In this document: one piece after another, positions 52,445 through 60,764 of the stretch | Position numbering within the stretch: the stretch's first letter is position 1 | How the letters are laid out: every line of letters begins with the position of its first letter | Origin: Brevibacterium atlanticum | GTDB lineage: Bacteria; Actinomycetota; Actinomycetes; Actinomycetales; Brevibacteriaceae | DNA: 64,000 bases | Assembly (NCBI RefSeq): GCF_011617245.1 | Contig: NZ_CP050152.1 | Location: forward strand, 3,834,503 to 3,898,502 | Reading direction: 5' to 3' | The notes under the pieces: model-generated | The model's input: the letters and a program-made list of their open reading frames with translations, nothing else | Told to the model about the DNA's origin: nothing | Databases searched by the model: none | Program-made: the position numbers and the translations under genes

Positions 52445-54064
52445 ATGACTCTCACACCCGAAGACAAAGCCGAGGACGCTCCGGATCGCGGTGCCCCCAA
52501 GGCTCCACAGAGCAGCGGACACCCCCTGCTCGCCGATGAGGAGTGGGCAGATCTGACGCGCTTTGCACCCGAGGTCACCGAGGCGATCACCCATCTGATG
52601 GATCTCAAAGACGGACTGCGCACCTTCGATCGCGCAATGGGGCCCGACCAGGCGATCATGCTCGTCGACGGCGTCGAGGCACTCAACCGCATCAACGACG
52701 CTCTCTCTACGCTGGCACTCGCGGTCTGCGAACGCGTCGGCACTCCCAGTGAGTACGGGGCGAAGTCCACCAAAGCCCTCATTGAGAATCGTCTCAATCT
52801 CAGCGGAGCCGAGGCTCACCGTCGCACCGAGATGGCGAAGAACCTCGGCGGTCGGGTCGACTTCACCGGACAGGCCCTCCCACCCGTCTACCCTCTCGTC
52901 GCCGACGCGCTCCACGCCGGTACGATCTCTGCCGGCCAGGCGACCGTCATCGAGAGCTGCATGAAGAAGGTTCCGGCATGGGCAGACGAGACCGTCCGTA
53001 CAGACATCGAGAAGCGATTGGTCACCAACGCCCCCAAGGTGCGTCTGAAGGACTTGCGGGAGATCTTCGATCGACTCATGGGCCACATCGATCCCGACGG
53101 CAGCGAACCGGTCGACCCCACCGACCGGTCGAAGTACTGCGTGAATCTCAAGGCCCGCAACAACGGCGACTGGGAACTCTCGGGTCTGCTCGACCCGGTC
53201 GCCGGCGGCACGCTCAACGGTCTGCTGACCTCGCGCATCCAGAGCGCCAAGGAGGCAGCCGAGGCGACGACGACTCTATCGGACGAGGCAACGACTCCCG
53301 CTGAGTCCGACGACGAACTGCTCGACATCGTCGACGCCGTCCTCTCCGGCGAGCGCCACGACGCGGTGAAGGTGCCCACGCCGGAGCTGCGAGGTGCCTC
53401 AGGCGAACGCCCTGCCGCCGACACTCCAGGAATCGGTGTCCGCACCGACGGCCGCGTCATCGACATGAGCGGCGAGCAGCCGTCCGTGCGCGAGTGGATC
53501 TACGAACGGTTCGCCGGTCTCGTCTCCACGATCGACAAACAGCGCACCGCCGCGGGCGCACCCTACGCCTTGGTCATCACGGCGAAGGCTGAGGACGTCG
53601 CGACCGGACAGGGCACAGCGACGACAGGCAGCGAGAACCCCGTCCCCATCAGTGAGCTCGCGGCCAACGGCCTCAACGGATCGGTGTTCTTCCACCTCAT
53701 GAGCGATACTGCAAAGACCGTGCAGGTCGCGACCGAACAGCGTTTCGCCAACCGCAAGCAGATCGCCGTCATCACCGCCCGCGACCGCGGATGCACTTTC
53801 CCCGGATGTGATGCGCCGCCCGGATGGTGCGACGTCAACCACGTCGTCCCCTACAGTGCCGGAGGCGAGACCGACATCAACAACCTCATGCTCGCGTGTT
53901 CCTATCACCACCACCTGCTCGACCGCAGCGAGTGGGAGACGCACATGCTCCTCGACGGGCGACCCAGCTGGGTGCCTCCCTCCACGGTCGACCCCGCCCG
54001 CACACCGATCCTGCACTCCCGCTTCATCGCGGACGACATCATCGACACGCTCTTCGACGATTAA
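52445..54064 (+). CDS. DUF222 and HNH endonuclease-domain protein (13E12 type)
   Basis: 539 residues. An N-terminal DUF222 region (helical, MDLKDGLRTFDRAMGPDQAI onward through LNGLLTSRIQSA) is followed by a C-terminal HNH nuclease: RDRGCTFPGCDAPPGWCDVNHVVPYSAGG and INNLMLACSYHHHLLDRSEWE with the two CxxC-like pairs and catalytic His. Such genes are often multicopy in Micrococcales and mycobacteria and resemble mobile or homing elements. The predicted transcription start (about 52411) excludes the ATG at 52403; 52421 or 52445 remain. Confidence 0.87.
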   Translation: MTLTPEDKAEDAPDRGAPKAPQSSGHPLLADEEWADLTRFAPEVTEAITHLMDLKDGLRTFDRAMGPDQAIMLVDGVEALNRINDALSTLALAVCERVGTPSEYGAKSTKALIENRLNLSGAEAHRRTEMAKNLGGRVDFTGQALPPVYPLVADALHAGTISAGQATVIESCMKKVPAWADETVRTDIEKRLVTNAPKVRLKDLREIFDRLMGHIDPDGSEPVDPTDRSKYCVNLKARNNGDWELSGLLDPVAGGTLNGLLTSRIQSAKEAAEATTTLSDEATTPAESDDELLDIVDAVLSGERHDAVKVPTPELRGASGERPAADTPGIGVRTDGRVIDMSGEQPSVREWIYERFAGLVSTIDKQRTAAGAPYALVITAKAEDVATGQGTATTGSENPVPISELAANGLNGSVFFHLMSDTAKTVQVATEQRFANRKQIAVITARDRGCTFPGCDAPPGWCDVNHVVPYSAGGETDINNLMLACSYHHHLLDRSEWETHMLLDGRPSWVPPSTVDPARTPILHSRFIADDIIDTLFDD

Positions 54065-54170
54065 CTGCGGCACCACGGCTCCAGGGGACAGCTGTGCCCC
54101 TCACGGCCTGCGTTGTGCCATGTGACGGACATGCACCCTGGCCACACCTGGCTGATCCGGCCGCTCCTGT

Positions 54171-55478
54171 TCAGTCGCTGTACCAGGTTCTCCGGATGCG
54201 CATGTCCGTCTCCAGCAGCAGAAGGTCCGCCGACATTCCTTTCGTGAGCAGCTCGTCAGACCCACGGACGGATCCGTCTGGTGCCCGCCCTGGCGTCGGT
54301 GCCTCGTCCCCGACCGGGACCAGTGCCGGTATGGGAATCCGCCCCAACGCCTGCAGCGGGACGAGACTCGCGGCCCGCACCGCTTCGCTGGGGCTCAGCC
54401 CCACCTCGGCGACGGCACGTCGGACGGCCTCGTCCATCGTCAGGGTCGACCCGGCGATCGACCCCACCGATCCGTCCGCGGTTACGAGCCTGGCCACGGA
54501 ATCCTCGACGACCACCGGCAGCGAACCGAGCATGTACTCGCCGTCGCTCATTCCTGTCGCGGCCATGGCGTCGGTGATGAGCGCGATGCGGCCGGGCACC
54601 ATCTCGTGGAGCATGCGCGCGACCGGGGCGACGACGTGGACGCCGTCATTGATGAGCTCGAGGGTGACGTGCTTGTTCTCAGCCGCGGCCACGATCGGCC
54701 CCGGTGCCCGATGGTGGATTCCGGGCATCGCATTGAACGCATGCGTGAGGATGCTCGCACCTGCGTCGAATCCTGCCGCCGTCAGCGCGTAGTCCGCGGC
54801 CGTGTGCCCGAGTGCGACCCTCACCCCCGCCTCGGCGAAGCGGGCGATCGCCTCGAGCGCTCCCGGCAGTTCGGGAGCGATGGTGATCTGCGCGAGCGTC
54901 CCATCGGCGGCCTCGAGGATCGCCTCGACCGCATCGGGGGTGGGGGCGATGAGCACCTCAGGGGCGTGTGCGCCCTTGAAGTCCGGGGACAGGAACGGAC
55001 CTTCGGCGTGCAGGCCGATGACACCTGGGCGGCTGCGCACGAGCTCGGCACCGCTGCGCAGCGATCGGCAGAGCCCGTCGATCGTGTCCGAGACATACGA
55101 CAGCGCGAGCGCGCGGGTGCCGTGCTCACGGTGGACGGCGAGGATCGTCTCGATCCCGTCGGCCCCGTCCTCAGCGGCCGCGCCGCCGGCTCCGTGACAG
55201 TGGATGTCGACGTATGCCGGGGACACGAACCCGCCGGCCGCGTCGATGACCTCGACCCCCGCCGAGGCGGGCGTGCCCTTCCAGCCGTCCCCGCGTCCGC
55301 GGTCGACGATCGTTCCTCGGCCGAACGCGATCCACGTGTCCGCGGCATCAGCTGTGGGGGTCCCAACCGCACCGTCGAGGATGTGCGCATTGTGGATGAT
55401 CACCTCGGCGGGGGTGCTCGCCCGAGCTTCGGGTCCTGCCTCGATGGGCATGTCCGTACGGTGTCCAGGCCGGGTCAT
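54171..55478 (-). CDS. nagA: N-acetylglucosamine/galactosamine-6-phosphate deacetylase
   Basis: 435 residues, amidohydrolase superfamily. VDIHCHGAGG metal motif, HAEGPFLSPDFKGAH, ALGHTAADY, LTHAFNAMPGIHHRAPG and ITDAMAATGMSDG are the NagA series, including the metal His residues and the catalytic Asp. It removes acetate from GlcNAc-6-P or GalNAc-6-P. It is the last gene of the amino-sugar operon, with its ATG overlapping the DeoR stop (55475-55478). In context, GalNAc-6-P is the likely substrate (AgaA role). Confidence 0.92.
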   Translation of the reverse strand: MTRPGHRTDMPIEAGPEARASTPAEVIIHNAHILDGAVGTPTADAADTWIAFGRGTIVDRGRGDGWKGTPASAGVEVIDAAGGFVSPAYVDIHCHGAGGAAAEDGADGIETILAVHREHGTRALALSYVSDTIDGLCRSLRSGAELVRSRPGVIGLHAEGPFLSPDFKGAHAPEVLIAPTPDAVEAILEAADGTLAQITIAPELPGALEAIARFAEAGVRVALGHTAADYALTAAGFDAGASILTHAFNAMPGIHHRAPGPIVAAAENKHVTLELINDGVHVVAPVARMLHEMVPGRIALITDAMAATGMSDGEYMLGSLPVVVEDSVARLVTADGSVGSIAGSTLTMDEAVRRAVAEVGLSPSEAVRAASLVPLQALGRIPIPALVPVGDEAPTPGRAPDGSVRGSDELLTKGMSADLLLLETDMRIRRTWYSD

Positions 55479-56266
55479 CGGCTCTGCTCCAGCGGTGCGA
55501 GTTCGACGTCGTAGCCGGCCGCGGTGAGGTCCTCGCGGTCGTCCTCGCCGAGGTGGTCGTCGGTGATGATCGCCTGGAACACATCGGTGCCGCCGACGGC
55601 GGCGAAGGCCTTCCGCCCGTACTTCGAGGAGTCGGCGACGACGACGGCCTGTTCGGCGCGTTCGGCCATCAGCCGATTGACATACGCCTCGTCCTCATTC
55701 GCGGTCATTCCCCCGGAGTCGGCGGAGATCGCGTGGACTCCGACGAAGGCGAGGTCGAGCCAGATGCCGCGCAGCACGCTGTCGACGAAGGAGCCGACGA
55801 GTTCGAAGCTCGAGGTGTTGATGACGCCGCCGCAGACGATGACCTTGAGATTCGGGTGGATGGCGAGCTTGTTGGCGATGTCGACGGCGTTCGTGACGAT
55901 CGTGAGATCCGCGAGCAGATCATCGCGTTGGCTCAGCGCATCGGCGACCATGAAGGTCGTGGTGCCGCCGGACAGGCCGACGACCGATCCAGGGGTGATG
56001 CGGTCGACGGCGGCTCGTGCGATCGCGGCCTTCGCCTCGGTGGCGGCGGCTTCCTTGTACCGCAGCGACAGTTCGTAGTCGACGGAGCGCCGGGTCGCCC
56101 CGCCGTGGGTGCGTTCGACGAGTCGGCGCTGCTCGAGCAGGTCGAGATCGCGACGGACTGTGGCCACGGAGACCTCGAGTTCGTGGCTGAGGGCCTCGAC
56201 CCCGACGGTGCCCTCGTGGTCGAGTTTCGACAGGATCGCGTCGAGTCGATCTTCACGCGTGCTCAT
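55475..56266 (-). CDS. agaR: DeoR-family repressor (AgaR type)
   Basis: 263 residues. An N-terminal helix-turn-helix (VEALSHELEVSVATVRRDLDLLEQRRLVERTHGGA) is followed by a sugar-phosphate-sensing domain (VVGLSGGTTTFMVADAL, TIVTNAVDIANKL, VIVCGGVINTSSFELVG). This is the layout of AgaR and GlpR-like repressors released by sugar phosphates. Overlaps nagA and follows the aldolase gene. The palindrome upstream of the first operon gene (60657-60668) is a possible operator. Confidence 0.88.
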   Translation of the reverse strand: MSTREDRLDAILSKLDHEGTVGVEALSHELEVSVATVRRDLDLLEQRRLVERTHGGATRRSVDYELSLRYKEAAATEAKAAIARAAVDRITPGSVVGLSGGTTTFMVADALSQRDDLLADLTIVTNAVDIANKLAIHPNLKVIVCGGVINTSSFELVGSFVDSVLRGIWLDLAFVGVHAISADSGGMTANEDEAYVNRLMAERAEQAVVVADSSKYGRKAFAAVGGTDVFQAIITDDHLGEDDREDLTAAGYDVELAPLEQSR

Positions 56267-56308
56267 ATGCCAACTTTCGGTCGTGGGCCAGGGTTTGGCA
56301 AACGTGGC

Positions 56309-57340
56309 TCATGCTCCGGTCCCGTCGCTGGACGAATGGTGCGTCTGAGCGTCGGCTTCTCCGGCAGCCCCACCGCCGGCCCCATCGGCCACCCCGTCGG
56401 CAGCCTCACCGACGGCCAGGAGCGTGATGAGGCGGGCCACCTCGGCGGCGAAGGAGTCTCGGGCCGGGCCGAGGTACTTCCGGGAGTCGACGAGCCCCGG
56501 GTCGGTGTCGAGGACTCCTCGCAGACGTTCGGTGAAGACCCTGTTGAGGTGGGTGGAGATGTTGATCTTGCGCATCCCGGCTGCGACGGCACGAACGATC
56601 TCGTCGTCGGGGACTCCGGAGGATCCATGCAGCACCAGGGGCACAGGCAATCGCTGCGCGAGCGCCGCGATGAGGTCGAGATCGAGACGGCTCGTCCGCT
56701 GCACCATCGCATGCGAGCTGCCGACGGCGACGGCGAGCGCATCGACGCCCGTGGCGTCCACGAAGTCCGCGGCCTCGACCGGGTCGGTGCGCACCCCGGG
56801 AGCATGCGCGCCGTCCTTGCCGCCGATCTCTCCGAGTTCGGCCTCGACGGCGACTCCGCCGGCGTGGGCGCGGCGGACCACCTCGGCGGTGGTCGCGACG
56901 TTGGCGTCGAAGTCGAGGTGGGCGCCGTCGTACATCACAGAATCGAAGCCGAGGTCGATCGCCTCGGTGACGAGTTCGGGGTCGGTGGCATGGTCGAGAT
57001 GAACAGCGATCGGAACGTTCGCGGACTCCGCGATGCTCAGGGTTGCGCGTGCGATCGGGGCCAGCCGGCCGTGGTACTTCACGCAGTTCTCGGAGATCTG
57101 CATGATCGTCGGGCGCCCGGCCGCCTCGGCGCCGGCGGCGATGGCTTCGGCGGATTCGATATGGATGACGTTGAACGCGCCGACTGCGGAGTGCTTGTGT
57201 TGGGGTGCGGGGGACGGACCTCCGTGGGAAGCGGGGTTTGCCGTTGACGCAGGGGTTGCCGTCGACCCGACTGCGGATACCGACGCCGTCGGAAGCTCGG
57301 CGGCATCGAGCAGGAGGTCGATCGTGGCGGCTCTCGTCAT
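56309..57340 (-). CDS. Class II tagatose/fructose-bisphosphate aldolase (GatY/KbaY-like)
   Basis: 343 residues, zinc-dependent TIM barrel. Zinc ligands and phosphate sites: VHLDHATDPE, SVMYDGAHLDF, VEAELGEIGGKDG, LHGSSGVPDDE and KINISTHLNRV. It cleaves tagatose-1,6- or fructose-1,6-bisphosphate to DHAP and glyceraldehyde-3-P. Two oddities: an insert at residues about 16-50, between the first helix and the GAFN strand, containing STATPA / STANPA from an 18-bp tandem repeat, and a long Ala/Gly/Asp tail. The core is intact, so it is probably active. Confidence 0.87.
   Translation of the reverse strand: MTRAATIDLLLDAAELPTASVSAVGSTATPASTANPASHGGPSPAPQHKHSAVGAFNVIHIESAEAIAAGAEAAGRPTIMQISENCVKYHGRLAPIARATLSIAESANVPIAVHLDHATDPELVTEAIDLGFDSVMYDGAHLDFDANVATTAEVVRRAHAGGVAVEAELGEIGGKDGAHAPGVRTDPVEAADFVDATGVDALAVAVGSSHAMVQRTSRLDLDLIAALAQRLPVPLVLHGSSGVPDDEIVRAVAAGMRKINISTHLNRVFTERLRGVLDTDPGLVDSRKYLGPARDSFAAEVARLITLLAVGEAADGVADGAGGGAAGEADAQTHHSSSDGTGA
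57231..57266. repeat. 18-bp tandem repeat in aldolase gene
   Basis: GCGGGGTTTGCCGTTGAC (57231-57248) and GCAGGGGTTGCCGTCGAC (57249-57266), in frame, encoding the inserted Ser/Thr/Ala/Pro residues of the aldolase. Confidence 0.65.
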
Positions 57341-57344
57341 GGTC

Positions 57345-58574
57345 TCATTCTCCGAGGTGGTCGGCGGAATCGGTGGCGGCGGTTTTGGTGGCGTCGGTAA
57401 CGGGTGCGACGGGTGACGGGGTCGGGGCGGCGGGTGCTGCCGGCCGGGGCAACACGGTTGGGACGGCGTGCGCTGTCGGGGCGACGTGCGCTGTCCGGGC
57501 GGTGGGTGACGTGATCTGCACGTGATCGCGCAGCGTCTTCCAGCTCGGGTGGATCGCTCCCGCCTGCGGCATGAGAACCGCAGCCGCCGAGACCGCGACG
57601 GCGTCGGTGAGGATGGCCTCGACCTCGGTGTCGGGAAGGACCGTGTCGACCTCGGCGTCGGAGAGCGTTGGCTCGACGTCGGGCGCCGACGAGGCGTCGC
57701 TCTTCCGGAGGAGTGTGGCTTCGTCCGGCCCAGAGTCTGGACGTGCGGTCAGTCGGCTGAGCAGTGCCGCGACCACGGCATCGCCGGCGCCCGTCGGATT
57801 CCCCCGCACCGGTTCGTCGAGTCTCGCCGCCGACCGTTCTCCGGTACGGTCGATGAGCACCATACCTTCCTCGCCGCGGGAGACGAGCACGGCGCCCGCC
57901 CCTGCCGCGATGAGGGCACGGGCTCCCGCACCTTCAGGTCCGGCGACAGCCCTTCCCGCAGCGCCGGCAGCGATCTCGGCGAGTTCGTCGACATTGGGTT
58001 TGAGCCAGTCGGCCCCGGCCGCTGCCGCAGTGATCAACGCCGGACCTGACGTGTCGACGACGACGATGACTCCGGCCGCGTGCGCGGCGGAGACGACTCG
58101 GCCGATGAGTCCCTCCGGCAGATCCTTCGGAGTCGACCCCGAGATCGCCAGTGCCCTCACCTGCGGTTCGACAAGGCGCAGCCGCAGCTTCTCCTCGATC
58201 TGGGCCCACACCTCGGCCGGGTGTTCGGAGGCGTGCTCGTTGAACAGGGTGGCCCGGCCGTCGCTCTCGACGATCGCGTAGCTGCGGCGCAGCTGTGCCG
58301 GCGTGGGAGTCAGGTCCCACAGCAATCCGTCGTCCGATCCCGTGTCTTCCGGCCAGTCCGCGGCATTCACCGGCCCCTGCACGTACACGGACCGACCGAG
58401 CGCGGCGAGGACTCGCGCGACGTTGATCCCCTTCCCGCCGAGGCGGCTGCCGGCCTGCGCCACCCGATGCGAGGTGCCGAGCTCGATCGTGTCCACATCG
58501 ATGGTGAGGTCACGGGCAGGGCTGAGTGTGAGGGTGACCGCCTGCGGCGCGCTGTTCGCCGTACCGCCGGTCAT
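57345..58574 (-). CDS. PfkB-family sugar-phosphate kinase (1-phosphofructokinase/tagatose-6-P kinase type)
   Basis: 409 residues against about 310 for the family. GGKGINVARVLAALG opens the ribokinase fold, LKPNVDELAEI is the LacC/FruK motif, and the C-terminal GNPTGAGDAVVAALL carries the catalytic Asp. Extra sequence: an acidic insert at about 285-330 (SDASSAPDVEPTLSDAEVDT) after the catalytic motif, and a tail of 70 residues with TAHVAPTAHAVP repeats. In this operon the likely reaction is tagatose-6-P to tagatose-1,6-bisphosphate. ATG overlaps the ROK stop (58571-58574). Confidence 0.85.
   Translation of the reverse strand: MTGGTANSAPQAVTLTLSPARDLTIDVDTIELGTSHRVAQAGSRLGGKGINVARVLAALGRSVYVQGPVNAADWPEDTGSDDGLLWDLTPTPAQLRRSYAIVESDGRATLFNEHASEHPAEVWAQIEEKLRLRLVEPQVRALAISGSTPKDLPEGLIGRVVSAAHAAGVIVVVDTSGPALITAAAAGADWLKPNVDELAEIAAGAAGRAVAGPEGAGARALIAAGAGAVLVSRGEEGMVLIDRTGERSAARLDEPVRGNPTGAGDAVVAALLSRLTARPDSGPDEATLLRKSDASSAPDVEPTLSDAEVDTVLPDTEVEAILTDAVAVSAAAVLMPQAGAIHPSWKTLRDHVQITSPTARTAHVAPTAHAVPTVLPRPAAPAAPTPSPVAPVTDATKTAATDSADHLGE
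57467..57502. repeat. 18-bp tandem repeat in pfkB-family gene
   Basis: CGTGCGCTGTC recurs at 57467-57477 and 57485-57495 with an 18-base period, encoding the Thr-Ala-His-x-x-Pro repeats of the kinase tail. Confidence 0.6.
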
Positions 58575-59695
58575 CGTCGGTCCTCGTTGGTCAGAGGTGA
58601 GCCGTCAGCCCGAAATGAGCGGCCAGCCTGAGGTGAAACGTCAGCCTGAGGTGAGCCGTCGGCCCGCTGGTGAATGTATCGGCGCCTGGTGAGCAGACCG
58701 GCTCCGATGAGTCCCGCGACCGCTCCGAGACCGGCCGCACGGATCTCCGGTTCGCGGTGGAAGCTCAACCTCGCGCGCATCGCAGCCGCCACCGCAGGGA
58801 TGAGCTCATCGGCACCGCTCAGCCCTCCCCCGAGGACGATCGCGGACGGAGCGGTGATCGTCACGAGCTGTGCGCACATGGCGCCGAGGGCATCGGCCGC
58901 CTCGGCGAACACCTCCGCAGCGATCGCGTCGCCGGACCGCATCGCTTCGAGCACTTCTCGCGCTCCGGCCGCGTCCCTGCCGCTGCGCTTCGCGTACCGA
59001 CGGGCGATCGCGGCCGCCGAGGCGATATGCTCGACGGGCCCTCGGAACCGACCCTCCGCAGTGTCGACAGCGACCTCGAGGAAGCCGAGTTCACCGGCAT
59101 AACCCCCGGCCGAAACCATCCGACCATGGACCTGAACGGCACCGGCGATCCCGGTGCCGATGGTGATGAGCGCGGCGTCATCCGGAATCGAGGAAGCCGC
59201 CGCGAACTCCGCCAGACCCGCCGCGCGCACATCATGACCGAACACGATCTTGCAGCCGAGGCGCCGCTCGAGCAGGTCCGCCATGGGAGCATTCCGCCAG
59301 CCGAGATTGGCCGAGTACACTGCGATTCCGGCGTCCTCCTCGACGATACCCGGCACGACCACGGCGGCCGCCCCGACCTCGAGTTCGGGATGAGTTGCCG
59401 CGAGGTTGTCGCGCAGTGCCGCCACCGCCTCGACGATCGCCGTCTCCGGGGCGGGAGTGTCGGTGGCGTTCGTTGGGTCAGACTTCGGCGTGGTCTTCCC
59501 TGGGGCTCGCACCGGGACAGTCCCCGCGGAGGCAGCCACGGGCGTGGGTGCGGTGCGGGCGTCGATGATGCTGCCGTCCGAGTCGAACAGCCCCGCCTTG
59601 AGTCCAGTGCCGCCGACATCGACGGCCAGCGCCACGGGGCCGAAACCGAGGCTGAGGGCTCCGGCCACGCGCATGATCTCGGCGCTGGTGGTCAT
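58571..59695 (-). CDS. ROK-family sugar kinase
   Basis: 374 residues. N-terminal ATP site ALAVDVGGTGLKAGLFD, catalytic Asp in VFGHDVRAAGLAE, and ALITIGTGIAGAVQVHGR with YAGELGFLEV. The usual ROK zinc motif CxCGxxGCxE is not evident; the region reads PVEHIASAAAI. A Pro/Thr insert lies at about 50-85 and the C-terminus holds ADGSPQADVSPQAGRSFRAD, an 18-bp tandem repeat. In context it would phosphorylate N-acetylgalactosamine (AgaK role). ATG overlaps the SIS stop. Confidence 0.85.
   Translation of the reverse strand: MTTSAEIMRVAGALSLGFGPVALAVDVGGTGLKAGLFDSDGSIIDARTAPTPVAASAGTVPVRAPGKTTPKSDPTNATDTPAPETAIVEAVAALRDNLAATHPELEVGAAAVVVPGIVEEDAGIAVYSANLGWRNAPMADLLERRLGCKIVFGHDVRAAGLAEFAAASSIPDDAALITIGTGIAGAVQVHGRMVSAGGYAGELGFLEVAVDTAEGRFRGPVEHIASAAAIARRYAKRSGRDAAGAREVLEAMRSGDAIAAEVFAEAADALGAMCAQLVTITAPSAIVLGGGLSGADELIPAVAAAMRARLSFHREPEIRAAGLGAVAGLIGAGLLTRRRYIHQRADGSPQADVSPQAGRSFRADGSPLTNEDRR
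58597..58668. repeat. 18-bp tandem repeat, four units, at the ROK 3' end
   Basis: Units 58597-58614, 58615-58632, 58633-58650 and 58651-58668 (for example GTGAAACGTCAGCCTGAG), in frame; they encode four six-residue repeats (Ala-Asp-Gly-Ser-Pro-Gln type) at the end of the kinase. Confidence 0.78.
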
Positions 59696-60621
59696 CCCTC
59701 GAGGACGACTGACCGGGTCAGCGAGCGAGGATTGTCCGGGTCGACGCCGAGGCGGCGAGCCCGCATGAGCGCCACCGCGTGGAGACGGACGAGGTCGGCC
59801 AGAGGATCCCGGTCGGCCTGTTCGAAGCGCGCCCCGGTGGCCTCGACCTGTGCAGCGAGTCCCTCCGGAGCCGGACCGAACTGCCAGCTCACCCGCCCCG
59901 GTGCCGCGATCGCAATCGGTCCATGACGATACTCCATCGACGAATAGGACTCCGTCCAGGCCTGAGCGGATTCGCGCAGCTTGAGCGCCGCCTCGTTCGC
60001 CAGGCCCCAAGTCCACCCCATTCCGAGGAAGCTGTACTGCTCGGCGGCGAGCAGTCCCTCGTCGATGAGCGTCTCATCGGCGGACGTGAAGTCCTCGTCT
60101 ATTCCATCGAGCACGGCCCGGGCATCGGCGATGGACGCCTCGAGTTCGGCGTGTTGGCCGAGCCACGACCGCATCGCCATGATCGCTGAGGTGCCGAAGC
60201 GGGTCTGGACGACGGAGCGCTCATCGGCGAAGTCGAGTTCGACGACATGCGTCGAGGCCGCCCCGATCGGAGAGTCCGCAACACCGAGCAGGGAGGTCAC
60301 CGGCGTCGATCCGGCGAGCGCATCAAGAGCGGCAGCCACCTCGCTGGTGGTGCCCGACCGAGAGATCGCGAGGATCCGATCATAGCGGCGCCCGATGGGG
60401 AACTCGCTGGCCGTGAAGGCATCCGTCTCCCCCTTGCCGAGCCCCTCTCGCAGCGACGCGAAGACCTGCGCACCGAACCACGAGGTGCCGCAGCCGATGA
60501 CCGCGATCCGCTCCCCGTCCTGCGGCAGCGCCGAGGCGGCCGTCGACGTCTCGAGGACGCGCTGCCAGATCTCGGGCTGACTGCGCAGCTCCGCTTCCAT
60601 GAACCGGCCAAGCTCGGACAT
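59692..60621 (-). CDS. SIS-domain sugar-phosphate isomerase/deaminase (AgaS-like)
   Basis: 309 residues with two SIS folds. RIAVIGCGTSWFGAQVF and LAISRSGTTSEVAAAL bind the sugar phosphate in the first, FLGMGWTWGLANEAALKLRE and SMEYRHGP are in the second, as in AgaS and the GlmS isomerase half. The likely reaction is galactosamine-6-P to tagatose-6-P plus ammonia. It heads the amino-sugar operon. ATG at 60621 follows AGGAGTGTGATTG. Confidence 0.85.
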   Translation of the reverse strand: MSELGRFMEAELRSQPEIWQRVLETSTAASALPQDGERIAVIGCGTSWFGAQVFASLREGLGKGETDAFTASEFPIGRRYDRILAISRSGTTSEVAAALDALAGSTPVTSLLGVADSPIGAASTHVVELDFADERSVVQTRFGTSAIMAMRSWLGQHAELEASIADARAVLDGIDEDFTSADETLIDEGLLAAEQYSFLGMGWTWGLANEAALKLRESAQAWTESYSSMEYRHGPIAIAAPGRVSWQFGPAPEGLAAQVEATGARFEQADRDPLADLVRLHAVALMRARRLGVDPDNPRSLTRSVVLEG

Positions 60622-60656
60622 CAATCACACTCCTGATCGAAATTCTGGTCAATCAA

Positions 60657-60668
60657 TCATCATGATGA
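60657..60668. promoter_or_regulatory. Palindrome upstream of amino-sugar operon
   Basis: TCATCATGATGA, a perfect 12-base palindrome 36 bases before the first gene, in AT-rich DNA. A second short dyad GTTC-T-GAAC is at 60694-60702. Either could be the operator of the DeoR/AgaR-type repressor in this operon. Confidence 0.45.
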
Positions 60669-60764
60669 CACATTTCCTGCCGTGCCGATAGATGTTCTGA
60701 ACGAACTGTCGGTGGTTCGATCATTACCGTGAGCGTTCCGCGCCCCCGGAACCGCCCCCGCCAC

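Noticed and set aside
52445..54064. Insertion sequence
   Set aside because: The DUF222-HNH gene is element-like, but I see no transposase, terminal inverted repeats or target duplication.
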